Source: Alcanivorax profundi (lineage in GTDB: Bacteria > Pseudomonadota > Gammaproteobacteria > Pseudomonadales > Alcanivoracaceae). From it: 64,000 nt of DNA. Shown in pieces: positions 56,356-64,000 of the stretch. Under the pieces are notes generated by a model. That model saw nothing but the letters and a program-made list of their open reading frames with translations, did not search any database and had not been told where the DNA came from. The stretch's first letter is position 1, and each line of letters starts with the position of its first letter. The DNA lies in the NCBI RefSeq assembly GCF_003597125.1, contig NZ_QYYA01000001.1, forward strand, positions 806,001 to 870,000, given 5' to 3'. The translations under genes were made by a program, and so were the position numbers.

Positions 56356-57640
56356 TATCTTGCTCCTCGCCCACCATGCCGTGGTGGTCGTAGGTAAAAT
56401 GGAGGGCGGCTGCCTGCTGGTCATACTGCCCGCTGAGATCAATCTCCTTCAGTTTGGCGTCCAGCCATTCGCTACGTGCCCGTACAAGATCGGCCAAACT
56501 GCCATCACCGCCGCGCCAAGCGGCCCTAGCCAATCCCACTTTCTCTTTTGCCAGAGGCACCAGTCGCTCCCGTTGCCGGGCAAGCGTGCGTTCCAGGCGT
56601 TCATATTCGGCCAGATCGCTCTGCAGCATCGCTTCATGTTCGCGACGTACCGCCTCTGCACGAGATTCCAGTGCTTGCCACTCAGCTTCCGCCGAGGCAA
56701 TGCGAGGCCCCTGGCGCGACCGGCTGAACAATGGCAGGTCCACATTGACCTGTAGCATCGCCATGTCACTGAATTCTTCACGATTCATATAAGCCAGAGT
56801 TAAAGCCCAGTCCGGCTTCTTGGCGGCACGAGCCTCGTCCGCGTTAGCCTGGGCGACAGAAGCCTGACGCGACGCTATCTCAAGTTCAGGGTGCTTATGC
56901 AGGCTATTCAGTAACTGTTCAGCATTGATGGCGAAATCAGGTGCTTGGCCAGCCGGTGATTGCCGGCCGGCTTCCCCCAGCCAGCGTATTAAACGAGCCT
57001 TAGCCTGGCGTTGCCTGGCCAGAAGAGCATCTCGCCGATCCAGTAATGTCACGGCTTCCTGCCTGGGTGCCACGCTATCAATAGCCTTTCCTTGACCCGA
57101 TGAAAGCCGGGCACGCACTGCCTTGTCGAACAAACGATTTTCAGCAATGAGTTCTTCCAGCAGGACTAGTTGACGATCCAGAGTGTGGAGCTCAATCCAG
57201 GCTTGAGCGGTCTGACGCAGCACGGCCAGACGAGTGGCCTCTTTCGTGGCCTCCGTTAAGCCGATTTGCTGTCTGGCACCTTCTGCCCTTGCTGTGCGTT
57301 TGCTGCGATTGGGGAAACGCTGGGTTACACCAATACGCTGCATGGTCATGAAATCACTCGACAGGCTGTAACGATCGGCGCCATCCACAGGTACATTGTC
57401 GAGGCCAAGAATCAGGGTGGGATCGGGCAAAGCATCGGCAGGCCCTTCTGCCTGCTGAGCGGCCTCGACGCGGGCCGATTCCGCCCGCAATTCCGGTGAT
57501 TGACGTAAGGCGAGCTGTAGCGCCTGATTAAAAGTCAGGCCTTCTGCCCCAAACGCCTGGACACTAGCTAGCAGCAGGGAGGGCGCTAGCCAGCCGAGTG
57601 CGCGCCGATACCGGCCGGCGCTCAGAAATATCCAATACAT
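56345..57640 (-). CDS. cusC: CusC/CzcC-like outer-membrane efflux channel (TolC family)
   Basis: A 431-residue TolC-family protein with a signal peptide (ending at about VQAFGA), two outer-membrane-efflux repeats (about 40-215 and 235-410) and long alpha-helical coiled-coil segments (ELRAESARVEAAQQ; EHEAMLQSDLAEYERLE). No lipobox Cys is present, unlike E. coli CusC. The C-terminus is acidic and His-containing ([15 protein letters not shown]). It forms the outer-membrane duct for CusBA. The 3' end overlaps cusB by 11 bases. Confidence 0.92.
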   Translation of the reverse strand: MYWIFLSAGRYRRALGWLAPSLLLASVQAFGAEGLTFNQALQLALRQSPELRAESARVEAAQQAEGPADALPDPTLILGLDNVPVDGADRYSLSSDFMTMQRIGVTQRFPNRSKRTARAEGARQQIGLTEATKEATRLAVLRQTAQAWIELHTLDRQLVLLEELIAENRLFDKAVRARLSSGQGKAIDSVAPRQEAVTLLDRRDALLARQRQAKARLIRWLGEAGRQSPAGQAPDFAINAEQLLNSLHKHPELEIASRQASVAQANADEARAAKKPDWALTLAYMNREEFSDMAMLQVNVDLPLFSRSRQGPRIASAEAEWQALESRAEAVRREHEAMLQSDLAEYERLERTLARQRERLVPLAKEKVGLARAAWRGGDGSLADLVRARSEWLDAKLKEIDLSGQYDQQAAALHFTYDHHGMVGEEQDNEH

Positions 57641-57713
57641 GTGTCACTCCAACACGGATCATGGCGCGCAACGCGCCCTCAGTGGGCCCAGACCAGGCCG
57701 GACCCCGAAAAGA

Positions 57714-58088
57714 TCAGTGAGAAAGTGCTAGAGGCGGTCGCCAGATGGTAGATAAGGCAAGGGGGAGATAGAGAGGGTTAGAAAAATGAGGGGTAGCCGG
57801 ATTTGCTGCCTGAAAAGAAACCGCCGGAGCCGTATTCATGATCGAGAGCTGCCCAGCATGGCACTCCTGGCCAGGCTTGCAAACCGGGCCGCTGTGCGTG
57901 TTGGATTGACCATCCAGACAACAATCGTTTTGTGGCATGGCGGACATCATGCTGCAACGGTCATCCATGTCTGCCTGCATCATGGTTTGTTCCATGGGGC
58001 AAGGCTGCGCCAATTGCACCGCTGCCATCCCCTGCAAGGAGATGCTAAGCAGAAATAGGCAACTAATGAAAAACCGAGCAATAAACAT
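57714..58088 (-). CDS. Small Met/Cys-rich secreted protein heading the cus operon
   Basis: A 124-residue protein with a signal peptide (MFIARFFISCLFLLSISLQG). The mature part is rich in Met, Cys and His: CPMEQTMMQADMDDRCSMM, then DCCLDGQ, and CKPGQECHAG. Such clusters are typical of periplasmic Cu(I) carriers. I do not recognise a named family; comparable small proteins precede cusC in other marine Gammaproteobacteria. It lies 38 bases downstream of the MerR-type promoter and 73 bases ahead of cusC, so it is the first gene of the operon. The ribosome-binding site is poor. Confidence 0.7.
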   Translation of the reverse strand: MFIARFFISCLFLLSISLQGMAAVQLAQPCPMEQTMMQADMDDRCSMMSAMPQNDCCLDGQSNTHSGPVCKPGQECHAGQLSIMNTAPAVSFQAANPATPHFSNPLYLPLALSTIWRPPLALSH

Positions 58089-58125
58089 ATGGTGTCAGCA
58101 TAGTCCGAAGCAATGTGCTATTAAC

Positions 58126-58156
58126 AACATAAACCTTGGGGTAGCCCCCATGTCAA
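58126..58156 (-). promoter_or_regulatory. MerR/CueR-type promoter of the cus operon
   Basis: On the minus strand a consensus -35 TTGACA (58156-58151) and -10 TATGTT (58131-58126) are separated by 19 bases, the over-long spacing used by MerR-family activators. The spacer holds the imperfect dyad ACATGGGG-GCTA-CCCCAAGGT, resembling CueR sites (ACCTTNNNN...NAAGGT). It lies 38 bases upstream of the first gene's ATG. Confidence 0.85.
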
Positions 58157-58364
58157 CGTTTAATATTGAGCTATGTAACTATTGATCGCCAGCTCTGCTC
58201 CCTCTGGCATGCTCTTCTCTACGCCACAGCCTTCAATAGCATTACTTGATGAAGCGTGAAAGTGTCTCTCGATGCCATTCCAGGCGCCTGTTGGCATGCT
58301 GGGTACCGAGGCTTATGTCGACAGGTGGCGGCGTGGTTAAGAACTATAAAATCGACACTTTGAT

Positions 58365-58538
58365 CTATTGCGGTTGTAAGATGCCCTCGCTGATGCCAGC
58401 AAGAACCCCGCAAGCATCAACTTCACGGCCATCGTTGCACCTCGCTCTCAGGGAAACGAGTTGCTTCTCAAGCGATTGCAAAGCCGTTATCTGCGACCGC
58501 GCATCAGCAGACTTCCTGTTATAAGCAACCTGTTGGCT
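58365..58538 (-). pseudogene. Remnant of a MerR/CueR-type metal regulator (C-terminal tail only)
   Basis: The minus-strand frame between the stops at 58541 and 58365 encodes 57 residues with KSADARSQITALQSLEKQLV and RARCNDGREVDACGVLAGI. This is the dimerisation helix plus the C-terminal metal-binding loop (two Cys eight residues apart) of CueR/ZntR-type proteins. The N-terminal winged helix is absent, and there is no start codon or ribosome-binding site. It sits about 200 bases upstream of the MerR-type promoter of the cus operon and in frame after the DUF302 remnant. Confidence 0.65.
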
Positions 58539-58880
58539 TTACACACCTAGAGAGTTAATCACAATGAGTTGGATTAAAGTTGAACGGGCTGAGCAAACCC
58601 CGTGGAACTTGATCACGGTCAACAGATCACGGATGAAGTCGCTTAAGGCGCCAGCTATGGCAAAATAGCCCCTACTCGAGGCTCCACGCCGATGGCCTAG
58701 GATTGCATGCCCAAAGATCCGGTAGGCAGGTATTTCCGTGCCCAGCTTCTCCTTCATCGTGGTTTTGACGTCGATTTCGATCAGCACCCCGAAGCAGTTA
58801 TCCGTGAGAGACTGACGCGCTCGTTTGTCAACCGCCTCAAAATCAGCATCTTCTATGGTTCGATCAATAGTGTACGGCAC
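58539..58880 (-). pseudogene. Frameshifted DUF302 gene downstream of copA
   Basis: The first 65 residues (from a GTG at 58880) match a DUF302 domain: DADFEAVDKRARQSL, FGVLIEIDVKTTMKEKLG and YRIFGHA. The next codons lose the pattern. The expected GACNP.FA sequence is visible in the neighbouring frame (GCATGCAATCCTAG encodes ACNP), which shows a frameshift near 58705, with further disruption after it. The frame ends at 58541 without the C-terminal GLLLPC and DP motifs. It begins 10 bases after copA on the same strand. The open frame may still be translated, but the protein would be non-native. Confidence 0.65.
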
Positions 58881-58889
58881 CAGCGATTA

Positions 58890-61199
58890 TTACTTGGGGC
58901 CAAGCTTGATAACTCGCAGGCGCAATGCATTCACAATCACGCTGAAAGACGACAGCGACATTGCAGCAGCCGCGAAGATCGGTGAAAGCAGTATCCCGAA
59001 GAACGGGTACAAAACCCCCGCCGCAATCGGAACGCCCGCGGAGTTGTACACAAAAGCAAAGAACAGGTTCTGTCGGATATTGCGCATGGTCGCCAGCGAC
59101 AGACGACGCGCTTCTACAATACCCATCAAGTCGCCGCGCAGCAGCGTAATGCCCGCGCTTTCGATGGCCACATCTGTGCCGGTGCCCATGGCCACCCCCA
59201 CGTCCGCCGTTGCCAATGCAGGCGCGTCGTTAACGCCATCACCCGCCATCACGACAACACCCCCTTCATCTTTCAGACGCTGGACGATCTTGCCCTTATC
59301 TTCCGGCAGCACCTCCGCTTCCACTTCATCGATATGCAATTTGCGAGCAACCGCCTCGGCCGAGGTGTAGTTATCGCCAGTCAGCATGACCACTCGAATG
59401 CCGTCTTTTTGCAGCGCGACAATAGCAGCGTGGGTCGTTCTCTTGATGGGATCGGAGATGGCCAACAGCCCAGCGATTTTTCCATCAACGGCGGCAAAAA
59501 TCACGGTAGCACCATCTTTGCGATGCTCGTCGGCATCGCTGTCAAATCTAGTGGTGTCGACATTCTCCGACTCCATGAGAAGACGATTACCAAGCAGCAC
59601 CCGCTTGCCGTCGATTTTTCCTGTTACCCCTTTACCGTTGGGAGAATCGAAGTCTTCCGCATCCGGCAGCTTCAGCTCCATGCCCTTGGCTTTGTCCAGA
59701 ATGGCGTGGGCCAGTGGATGCTCACTGCCTTTCTCGAGTCCGCCCGCAAAACGCATCAAAGCATCGTCATCGTACCCATTCGCTGTAACAATTCGGGTGA
59801 TTTGTGGCTGCCCCTCTGTCAACGTGCCGGTCTTATCCACTACCACCGTATCTACCTTTTCCATGCGTTCAAGGGCTTCCGCATCGCGGATCAGCACACC
59901 ACTTTGGGCGCCGCGGCCAACACCTACCATGATCGACATGGGCGTTGCCAGACCCAGTGCGCAAGGGCAGGCAATGATCAGAACACTGACCGCCGCAATC
60001 AGCCCGAACGCCATGGGCGGTGTCGGCCCAAGGAATGACCAGGCTATAAAGGCAACAATGGCAATTAGGATCACGGTGGGCACAAACCAGCTCGCCACCT
60101 TATCGGCAAGCCCCTGGATCGGTGCGCGGCTGCGTTGGGCGCTGGCCACCATCTGCACGATTTGGGAAAGCATGGTGTCCCGGCCAACCTTGTCGGCCCG
60201 CATGATAAAGCTGCCCTGTTGGTTAATACTGCCGCCAATCACTTGGTCGCCAGACTTTTTGCTGACTGCAAGAGGCTCACCGGTCACCATGGACTCATCC
60301 ACGTTGGAGCTGCCTTCAAGTAACTCACCGTCCAGCGGCACCTTGTCCCCCGGGCGCACTCGCAGGCGATCACCCACCTTGACCTGATCCAGCGACACAT
60401 CGGACTCGTCGCCCTGGTCATCCAGCTTTCGGGCCGTCGCCGGTGCCAGATCCAGCAGCGCCTTGATCGCGCCCGAGGTTTTCTCCCGGGCCCGCAGTTC
60501 AAGCACCTGGCCTAACAGAACCAGCACCACGATGACCGCAGCCGCCTCGAAGTAGACGGCGACAGAACCGTCTTCCTGCCGAAAGGCGTCGGGGAAAATC
60601 TGGGGCGCCAGTGTCGCCACCAGGCTGTAGATCAGCGCCACGCCAGTACCAATGGCAATGAGCGTGAACATGTTCAGATTGCGGCTGACGACGGACTTCC
60701 AGCCTCTGACAAAGAAAGGCCAGCCACACCAGGCCACTACTGGCGTCGCCAACACCAGTTGAATCCAGTTGGACATTTGTGGGGCAACGATCTGGTCAAG
60801 GCCGGTGAGATGTCCGCCCATTTCCAGCACCAATACCGGCAGGGCCAGCACCAGGCCAATCCAAAATCGACGGGTCATGTCTTTGAGCTCTGCCGAGGGC
60901 CCGTCATCCAGACTTACCTGCTCGGGCTCCAGGGCCATACCACAGATAGGGCAATCTCCGGGGCCCTGCTGGCGAATTTCCGGATGCATCGGGCAGGTGT
61001 ACATGGTGCCCGGAGCCACGGGTTCGTCCTGTTTCTGTTCTCCACTGAGGTAGTGTCCCGGGTCGCCGTCAAACTTCGATTTGCACCCCGAAGAACAGAA
61101 ATACCAGGTTTTCCCGCCATGCTCGCTGCGATGTTCCGCCGAGTGTGGATTCACCGACATGCCGCAAACAGGATCTTTGACCGTGTGCTCAGCCGTCAT
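58890..61199 (-). CDS. copA: Copper-exporting P1B-type ATPase CopA with YHS N-terminus
   Basis: A 769-residue P1B ATPase. Instead of HMA domains, the N-terminus has a YHS-type domain (about 8-51; [22 protein letters not shown]) and a heavy-metal-binding segment (about 65-93; [18 protein letters not shown]). Eight membrane helices follow with the CPC ion site (Cys411, Cys413; [11 protein letters not shown]), Asp455 in DKTGTLT, and [16 protein letters not shown]. In the family it removes Cu(I) or Ag(I) from the cytoplasm. It starts 30 bases after the APC permease gene, so they are co-transcribed. This is a second copper ATPase besides CcoI, here for detoxification. Confidence 0.96.
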   Translation of the reverse strand: MTAEHTVKDPVCGMSVNPHSAEHRSEHGGKTWYFCSSGCKSKFDGDPGHYLSGEQKQDEPVAPGTMYTCPMHPEIRQQGPGDCPICGMALEPEQVSLDDGPSAELKDMTRRFWIGLVLALPVLVLEMGGHLTGLDQIVAPQMSNWIQLVLATPVVAWCGWPFFVRGWKSVVSRNLNMFTLIAIGTGVALIYSLVATLAPQIFPDAFRQEDGSVAVYFEAAAVIVVLVLLGQVLELRAREKTSGAIKALLDLAPATARKLDDQGDESDVSLDQVKVGDRLRVRPGDKVPLDGELLEGSSNVDESMVTGEPLAVSKKSGDQVIGGSINQQGSFIMRADKVGRDTMLSQIVQMVASAQRSRAPIQGLADKVASWFVPTVILIAIVAFIAWSFLGPTPPMAFGLIAAVSVLIIACPCALGLATPMSIMVGVGRGAQSGVLIRDAEALERMEKVDTVVVDKTGTLTEGQPQITRIVTANGYDDDALMRFAGGLEKGSEHPLAHAILDKAKGMELKLPDAEDFDSPNGKGVTGKIDGKRVLLGNRLLMESENVDTTRFDSDADEHRKDGATVIFAAVDGKIAGLLAISDPIKRTTHAAIVALQKDGIRVVMLTGDNYTSAEAVARKLHIDEVEAEVLPEDKGKIVQRLKDEGGVVVMAGDGVNDAPALATADVGVAMGTGTDVAIESAGITLLRGDLMGIVEARRLSLATMRNIRQNLFFAFVYNSAGVPIAAGVLYPFFGILLSPIFAAAAMSLSSFSVIVNALRLRVIKLGPK

Positions 61200-61229
61200 G
61201 GCCGATCCCTCCCTATCGAGTTCTGGTGA

Positions 61230-62582
61230 TTAGTGATGATGAGCATGAGATTCTTTGTGTCCCGCTTCTTCGGCTTCTGTGGCCTTTTTCAGGAACAGTT
61301 GCTCGGCCACTGCGATAACAATCATGGTGACAACCGCCACGCCAATAACAAACAGGTCAGTATTCAGTTTGACCCAAACGAAGCCACCAAGAGCGAGCAA
61401 ATCCAGAACAATTGCCACCGTGGGCACCCACACATTGGCCTTCACATCCTCCCGTAAATAGCGCAGAACGCCCCAATGGATAGCAATGTCCATGATCAGG
61501 TAAAAAATGATGCCCAGCGCTGCAATTCGGGACAGGTCGAAGAAGGCCGTGAGGATAAGCCCAAGCACCACGGTATAAACCAGCGTGTGCTTCTGGATGC
61601 TACCGGGCATGCCGAAATGACTGTGGGGGACCAGCTTCATTTCAGTCAGCATGGCCAACATGCGTGAGACGGCGAAAATACTGGCCAGAATGCCACCGGC
61701 GGTGGCCATCATCGCAATGGCGACGGTAAACCAGACGCCGTAGTCGCCCAATGCGGGACGCGCAGCGGCCGCCAGAGAGTAGTCCTGCGTTTTGATGATT
61801 TCCGCCAGGGACAGGTTACTGGCAACGGCGAAACCGACCAGGGTGTAGATCACCACGCAGGCTGCGATGGAAATAATAATCGCTCGCCCCACGTTTCTCT
61901 TGGGGTCTATGACTTCCGAGCCGCTGTTGGTGATGGTGGTAAAACCTTTGAAGGCCAGAATGCCAAGGGCCGTTGCCCCCAGGAAATTGCCAAAGGTTCC
62001 AGCCTCACCGGGGCTAGAGAAATCAACAGAAACACTGTCGGCAATCCAGATACCCACCAGCCCGAAAACCAGAATGCCTCCGATCTTCAGGATACCTATA
62101 AAGGAAGCCACGCCCTGAATCATTCGGTTGCCCAACAGATTGATCATAAACGCGGCCAGAATTAGTGAGACGCCAAGAATGGGCACCATGCGGCCACTTT
62201 CATCGCCATCGAACAGTTGCATGGTGTAAGAACCGAAGGTTCGCGCAAGAAAGCTCTGGGCAATCACCATCGAGAAATACATCAGCAAAGCATTGAAAGC
62301 CGTCGGTAACCGATTGCCATAGGCTTTGTGCAGGTACATGCCTATGCCCCCGGCTGACGGGTAGGCATTGGAAATTTTGATGTAGGAATAGGCACTGAAG
62401 CTTACGATTACCGCCGCGGCCAGAAACGCCAACGGGAAAAGAACGCCAGTCATCTGCGCCATCTGCCCGGTAAGGGCGAAGATACCGGCGCCAATCATGA
62501 CACCGGTGCCCAGCATAACAGTTCCCGGAAGTGTAAGACTGCCTTTCTGATAGCGCGTGGTTCTGTCGTGCGTGCTGCTCAT
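61230..62582 (-). CDS. APC-family permease in the copper block
   Basis: A 450-residue transporter with 12 helices. It opens LPGTVMLGTGVMIGAGIFALTG, the APC-superfamily helix-1 motif with the unwound Gly-Ile region, and contains FKGFTTITNSGSEVIDPKRN. The C-terminus is His-rich (GHKESHAHHH). APC permeases move amino acids or related compounds; the substrate here is unknown. Such a gene next to copA and copB recurs in marine metal-resistance clusters, so a role in copper tolerance is possible but inferred. GGAGG precedes the ATG. Confidence 0.85.
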   Translation of the reverse strand: MSSTHDRTTRYQKGSLTLPGTVMLGTGVMIGAGIFALTGQMAQMTGVLFPLAFLAAAVIVSFSAYSYIKISNAYPSAGGIGMYLHKAYGNRLPTAFNALLMYFSMVIAQSFLARTFGSYTMQLFDGDESGRMVPILGVSLILAAFMINLLGNRMIQGVASFIGILKIGGILVFGLVGIWIADSVSVDFSSPGEAGTFGNFLGATALGILAFKGFTTITNSGSEVIDPKRNVGRAIIISIAACVVIYTLVGFAVASNLSLAEIIKTQDYSLAAAARPALGDYGVWFTVAIAMMATAGGILASIFAVSRMLAMLTEMKLVPHSHFGMPGSIQKHTLVYTVVLGLILTAFFDLSRIAALGIIFYLIMDIAIHWGVLRYLREDVKANVWVPTVAIVLDLLALGGFVWVKLNTDLFVIGVAVVTMIVIAVAEQLFLKKATEAEEAGHKESHAHHH

Positions 62583-62667
62583 ACAACCTCCTGTTGTTTT
62601 GAACGGCGTTTGATACTCAATAAATAGCCAATGCTGGCTTGGGTAGATCTCACTTGCATCAATGTCG

Positions 62668-62699
62668 AGAAAAACGGGCCAAAGAAATATCTTTAGCCC
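62668..62699 (-). terminator. Intrinsic terminator after copB
   Basis: On the minus strand GGGCTAAAG-ATATTT-CTTTGGCCC (one mismatch) is followed by GTTTTTCTC. It starts 12 bases after the copB stop and separates copA/copB (oxidase and porin) from the permease-ATPase transcript, unless read-through occurs. Confidence 0.75.
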
Positions 62700-62711
62700 C
62701 TAAGTACCTGA

Positions 62712-63461
62712 TCAGAGTGCGATGCGCGCTCCAATCACAGCAAACCAATCTGCTGTACTGCCGCCGTCCGCTTCGGCAAAGTCGGCACTATCGCCGTATT
62801 TGCGCTCATGCACCACGCCCACATAAGGCGAGAACGCACGGTCGATCAGATCATAGCTCAACCTGAGTCCGGTTTCGGTAGAAACCAGTCCTTTACCAAC
62901 GCCAATTTCCCGGTCCTCGCTAAACGCAACCGTGGCATCCAGCGTTGCCGCCAGAATCCAGTAGTTGGTGAGAAGCAGCTCGTACTCTGCATCCAGTTCG
63001 GCTGACGTATCGCCATCCTTACTGACATACAGGTTTGCATCGATCTCAAACCATTGGGGAGCCAGCCCGGCTACACCGAGAACGGCATATGTACGGTCCG
63101 GCCCCTCGGGCGTATCGAAACGTACGCCCGCTTTGGCGTCGAAGAACTTGGAGATGGGGATCTGGCCGACCAGCTGGTTTTCCAGTGTTTCGTAGGCCTG
63201 CTCCTCTATCTCGTACTCCCCGGTTGTGAGCAACCGGACTTTGAACTCGTCGGTGCCATAGAAAGCATCCGCATTCCAGACGCCCAGTTCCTCGTCATCG
63301 TCGCTGTAGCGGTATTCAAACTCCTCGAATTGAACACCCCAGGTTGTGAGCGGCTGTTTACGAGCGGTGGTGTCGGAGATCATTTCCTGAGCTGTCACCG
63401 CCGTTGAGACACCAATAGAGGCAAGGAAGCTGACTGCGACAATTGATCGAATACAGCTCAT
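62712..63461 (-). CDS. copB: Copper resistance protein B (CopB/PcoB)
   Basis: A 249-residue outer-membrane protein: the signal peptide ends at about TAVTAQ. The CopB core follows, WGVQFEEFEYRYSDDDEEL, FKVRLLTTGEYE, LVGQIPISKFFDAKAGVRFD and FSPYVGVVHERKYGD. Strands of a beta-barrel end in VIGARIAL. The Met/His-rich N-terminal region of PcoB is missing, so this is the short form. It pairs with the multicopper oxidase in periplasmic copper tolerance. The start overlaps the oxidase stop by 4 bases. Confidence 0.93.
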   Translation of the reverse strand: MSCIRSIVAVSFLASIGVSTAVTAQEMISDTTARKQPLTTWGVQFEEFEYRYSDDDEELGVWNADAFYGTDEFKVRLLTTGEYEIEEQAYETLENQLVGQIPISKFFDAKAGVRFDTPEGPDRTYAVLGVAGLAPQWFEIDANLYVSKDGDTSAELDAEYELLLTNYWILAATLDATVAFSEDREIGVGKGLVSTETGLRLSYDLIDRAFSPYVGVVHERKYGDSADFAEADGGSTADWFAVIGARIAL

Positions 63462-64000
63462 ACCTCACCTCCATCTTTGGCAATCACGTCTGTTTTGGCC
63501 TGCGTCGACTCTGGCCCACCTTCAACAATGACCTTGCGGAACATACCAGCGGCCGCGTGATAGGACAGGTGACAGTGGAACGCCCACTGACCGGGCGCGT
63601 CGACCTCGGTTTCCATGTAAACGGTGGTGCCGGGCTGCACACTGACCGTGTGTTTGATCGGGTTCCACTGGCCTGCGCCAACATCAACGATGGACCACAT
63701 ACCGTGCAGGTGCATGGGGTGAGTCATCATGGTTTCGTTGACAAACTTGAAACGGACCCGCTCACCGTATTTGAGACGAATCGGATCGGCGTCTTCATAC
63801 TTGACGCCATTAATGCTCCAGGTATACCGCTCCATATTGCCGGTCAAACGAAGCTCAATTTCCCGGGTCGGCTCGCGAACTTCATACAACGGATCCTGAG
63901 CCTTCAGGTCAGCGTAAGAGAGGAACTTTCCGCCATTGGCAGCTTTGGGCATGAGGCCACTGCCCTTGGCGTAAAAAGGATCGCTTTTTTCTTCTGTCCC
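63458..64000 (-). CDS. Multicopper oxidase CopA/PcoA, C-terminal part (partial)
   Basis: The C-terminal 180 residues run to the right edge of the window without a break. The type 1/3 copper motifs are visible: HPMHLHGMW (T3/T2 His) and HCHLSYHAAAGM (Cys-His with axial Met), with WAFH between them. This is the last cupredoxin domain of a PcoA/CopA-type oxidase, which oxidises Cu(I) in the periplasm. A usual length of about 570-600 residues implies about 400 residues beyond the edge. It shares ATGA with copB. Confidence 0.93.
   Translation of the reverse strand, partial: GTEEKSDPFYAKGSGLMPKAANGGKFLSYADLKAQDPLYEVREPTREIELRLTGNMERYTWSINGVKYEDADPIRLKYGERVRFKFVNETMMTHPMHLHGMWSIVDVGAGQWNPIKHTVSVQPGTTVYMETEVDAPGQWAFHCHLSYHAAAGMFRKVIVEGGPESTQAKTDVIAKDGGEV

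Overview
The window looks like chromosome of a marine Gammaproteobacterium, most like Alcanivorax or a close relative. The reasons are moderately high G+C, the type II secretion gene order, and a cco-hemN-anr neighbourhood arranged as in Pseudomonas and its relatives. The genus is inferred from overall protein character and was not tested by any search.

Layout. (1) 1-7.7 kb: a tightly coupled type II secretion operon, gspE (3' end only), F, G, H, I, J, K, L, M, followed one base later by an unrecognised secreted protein. (2) 7.75-13.1 kb: a CocE/NonD-type lipoprotein hydrolase, facing a three-gene cluster of a DUF1461 membrane protein, a degenerate PEP-synthase-like protein and a DUF2189 membrane protein. 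(3) 13.2-35 kb: mostly housekeeping genes: metH, mscS, a DUF481 porin-like protein, pntAA-pntAB-pntB, an ABC1/UbiB-type kinase, an alpha/beta hydrolase, an MpaB-type oxygenase, the tail-specific protease prc, a fused SpmA-SpmB protein, alkB, corA, an MBL-fold hydrolase, yaaA and uspE. (4) 34.5-45.3 kb: a complete micro-aerobic respiration locus on the minus strand: ccoN-O-Q-P, ccoG-H-I-S, a TauE/SafE-like protein with a His-rich tail, hemN, anr, uspE. Two FNR/Anr boxes sit exactly 32 nt upstream of their -10 elements, before ccoN and before hemN. Anr is thus placed to control both the cbb3 oxidase and the haem synthesis it needs. (5) 45.6-49.9 kb: a two-gene RND efflux system (adaptor plus pump). 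(6) 49.9-64 kb: an accessory copper/silver block. It holds a truncated AraC regulator, cusC-cusB-cusA headed by a small Met/Cys-rich secreted protein, copA (P-type ATPase), an APC permease, copB and the 3' end of a multicopper oxidase gene.

The copper block is the most unusual part. Its CusB-like adaptor carries two consecutive CusF-like domains at its C-terminus, and both have Met where E. coli CusF has its [13 protein letters not shown] Trp. The cus operon has a 19-bp-spacer promoter of the MerR/CueR type. The only MerR-like sequence beside it is a decayed C-terminal fragment, fused in frame to the remains of a DUF302 gene downstream of copA. Other points of note are a dispersed heptanucleotide repeat at three gene ends, a PEP-synthase-like protein that has lost its swivel histidine, and an unknown secreted protein coupled to gspM.
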